Shown here one piece after another: positions 63,765 through 64,000 of a stretch of 64,000 nucleotides of DNA. A program made the position numbers and the translations under genes. Source of the DNA: Piscinibacter sp. XHJ-5 (lineage in GTDB: Bacteria > Pseudomonadota > Gammaproteobacteria > Burkholderiales > Burkholderiaceae_C); assembly GCF_029855045.1 (NCBI RefSeq), contig NZ_CP123228.1, positions 310,001 through 374,000 on the forward strand. Reading direction: 5' to 3'. Numbering within the stretch: the stretch's first letter is position 1; each line of letters opens with the position of its first letter. The notes beneath the pieces were generated by a model. The model saw only the letters and a program-made list of their open reading frames with translations, did not search any database and had not been told where the DNA came from.

Positions 63765-64000
63765 TCAAAGCGGATTCGAAAGCAGCTGCGCGGCGACGAC
63801 GAACATCACCCCCGCCACGCTGGCGTCGATGACGCGCCACGCGGCCGGACGCCGAAGCAGCTGCGATGCCGCCGCTGCGCCGAAGCCGAGCGTGCTGAAC
63901 CACATCAGCGACGCAAGTCCCGCGCCGGCGGCGAAGGCCGCACGGCCAGCCCCGGGCTGCTGTGCGCCCACGCTGCCGAGCAGCACGACGGTGTCCAGGT
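63765..64000 (-). CDS. ArgO/LysE-family amino acid exporter (N-terminal part beyond window)
   Basis: The last 77 residues of a LysE-type exporter; the gene runs past 64000. The sequence LDTVVLLGSVGAQQPG matches the ArgO (YggA) segment after NPH in the central helix, followed by two hydrophobic helices (ASLMWFSTLGFGAAAAS and IDASVAGVMFVVAAQLL). It precedes dadA by 22 bases on the same strand, so it may be cotranscribed with it. Confidence 0.8.
   Translation of the reverse strand, partial: LDTVVLLGSVGAQQPGAGRAAFAAGAGLASLMWFSTLGFGAAAASQLLRRPAAWRVIDASVAGVMFVVAAQLLSNPL

Overview
The window is high-GC, tightly packed chromosomal DNA. The gene families point to a betaproteobacterium of the order Burkholderiales, probably near the Rubrivivax/Piscinibacter/Rhizobacter group. 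These include a DUF1852-type core methionine synthase, MocR next to DUF2917, RskA-type anti-sigma factors, a PEP-CTERM protein, a double-haem cytochrome c5, and the lplT/alr/radA neighbourhood. The genus cannot be fixed from sequence alone. I see no phage, transposase, integrase, CRISPR array, rRNA or plasmid function. The one RNA gene I can support is tRNA-Arg(CCG).

Layout. 0-8.9 kb: end of a MesD-like methionine synthase, a TfoX-domain protein, an EEP nuclease, Rep helicase, an orphan periplasmic binding protein, a membrane GGDEF-EAL protein, a YhhN membrane protein and a secreted histidine phosphatase. 8.9-11.6 kb: a LytS/LytR-type two-component operon with a small membrane protein between kinase and regulator. 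11.7-19.9 kb: an eight-gene minus-strand unit for uptake and hydrolysis of an amide or peptide (Opp/Dpp transporter, amidase, TPR protein, DUF1992 protein), divergent from an aldehyde dehydrogenase-SDR pair (20-22.2 kb). 22.2-29.3 kb: aromatic aminotransferase, glutathione peroxidase, a tandem-receiver protein, an EamA transporter, an SGNH hydrolase, LplT and alanine racemase. 29.3-35.3 kb: a MocR regulator facing DUF2917-arfB, a LysE exporter, and radA with three downstream genes. 35.4-43.6 kb: a PEP-CTERM protein, ilvE-zinc finger-waaF, an ECF sigma/anti-sigma pair, purU-NTF2-YheT and a cytochrome c. 43.7-52 kb: tRNA-Arg, rlpA, an overlapping SDR/FHA/trypsin-like protease unit, a sulfonate-type ABC transporter and a periplasmic asparaginase. 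52-64 kb: a TPR-GGDEF protein divergent from a 50-residue double-glycine-leader peptide, mmsA with its LysR regulator, an orphan binding protein, a PaaI thioesterase, a 371-base gap with a minus-strand terminator, UPF0149, a YegD-like Hsp70, a second ECF sigma/RskA pair with a secreted TPR protein, dadA, and the end of an ArgO/LysE exporter.

Most of this is housekeeping and catabolic core genome. The less ordinary items are the small double-glycine-leader peptide at 53.9 kb, the protease-FHA-SDR unit at 45-48 kb, the three-part Lyt system at 9-11.6 kb, two genes whose best start codons are non-canonical (ATC for the dppB-like permease, CTG for waaF), paired operator-like palindromes at MocR and LysR, and a possible minus-strand small RNA at 58.2-58.4 kb. 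Functions are assigned from motifs and remembered family features; no database search was run.
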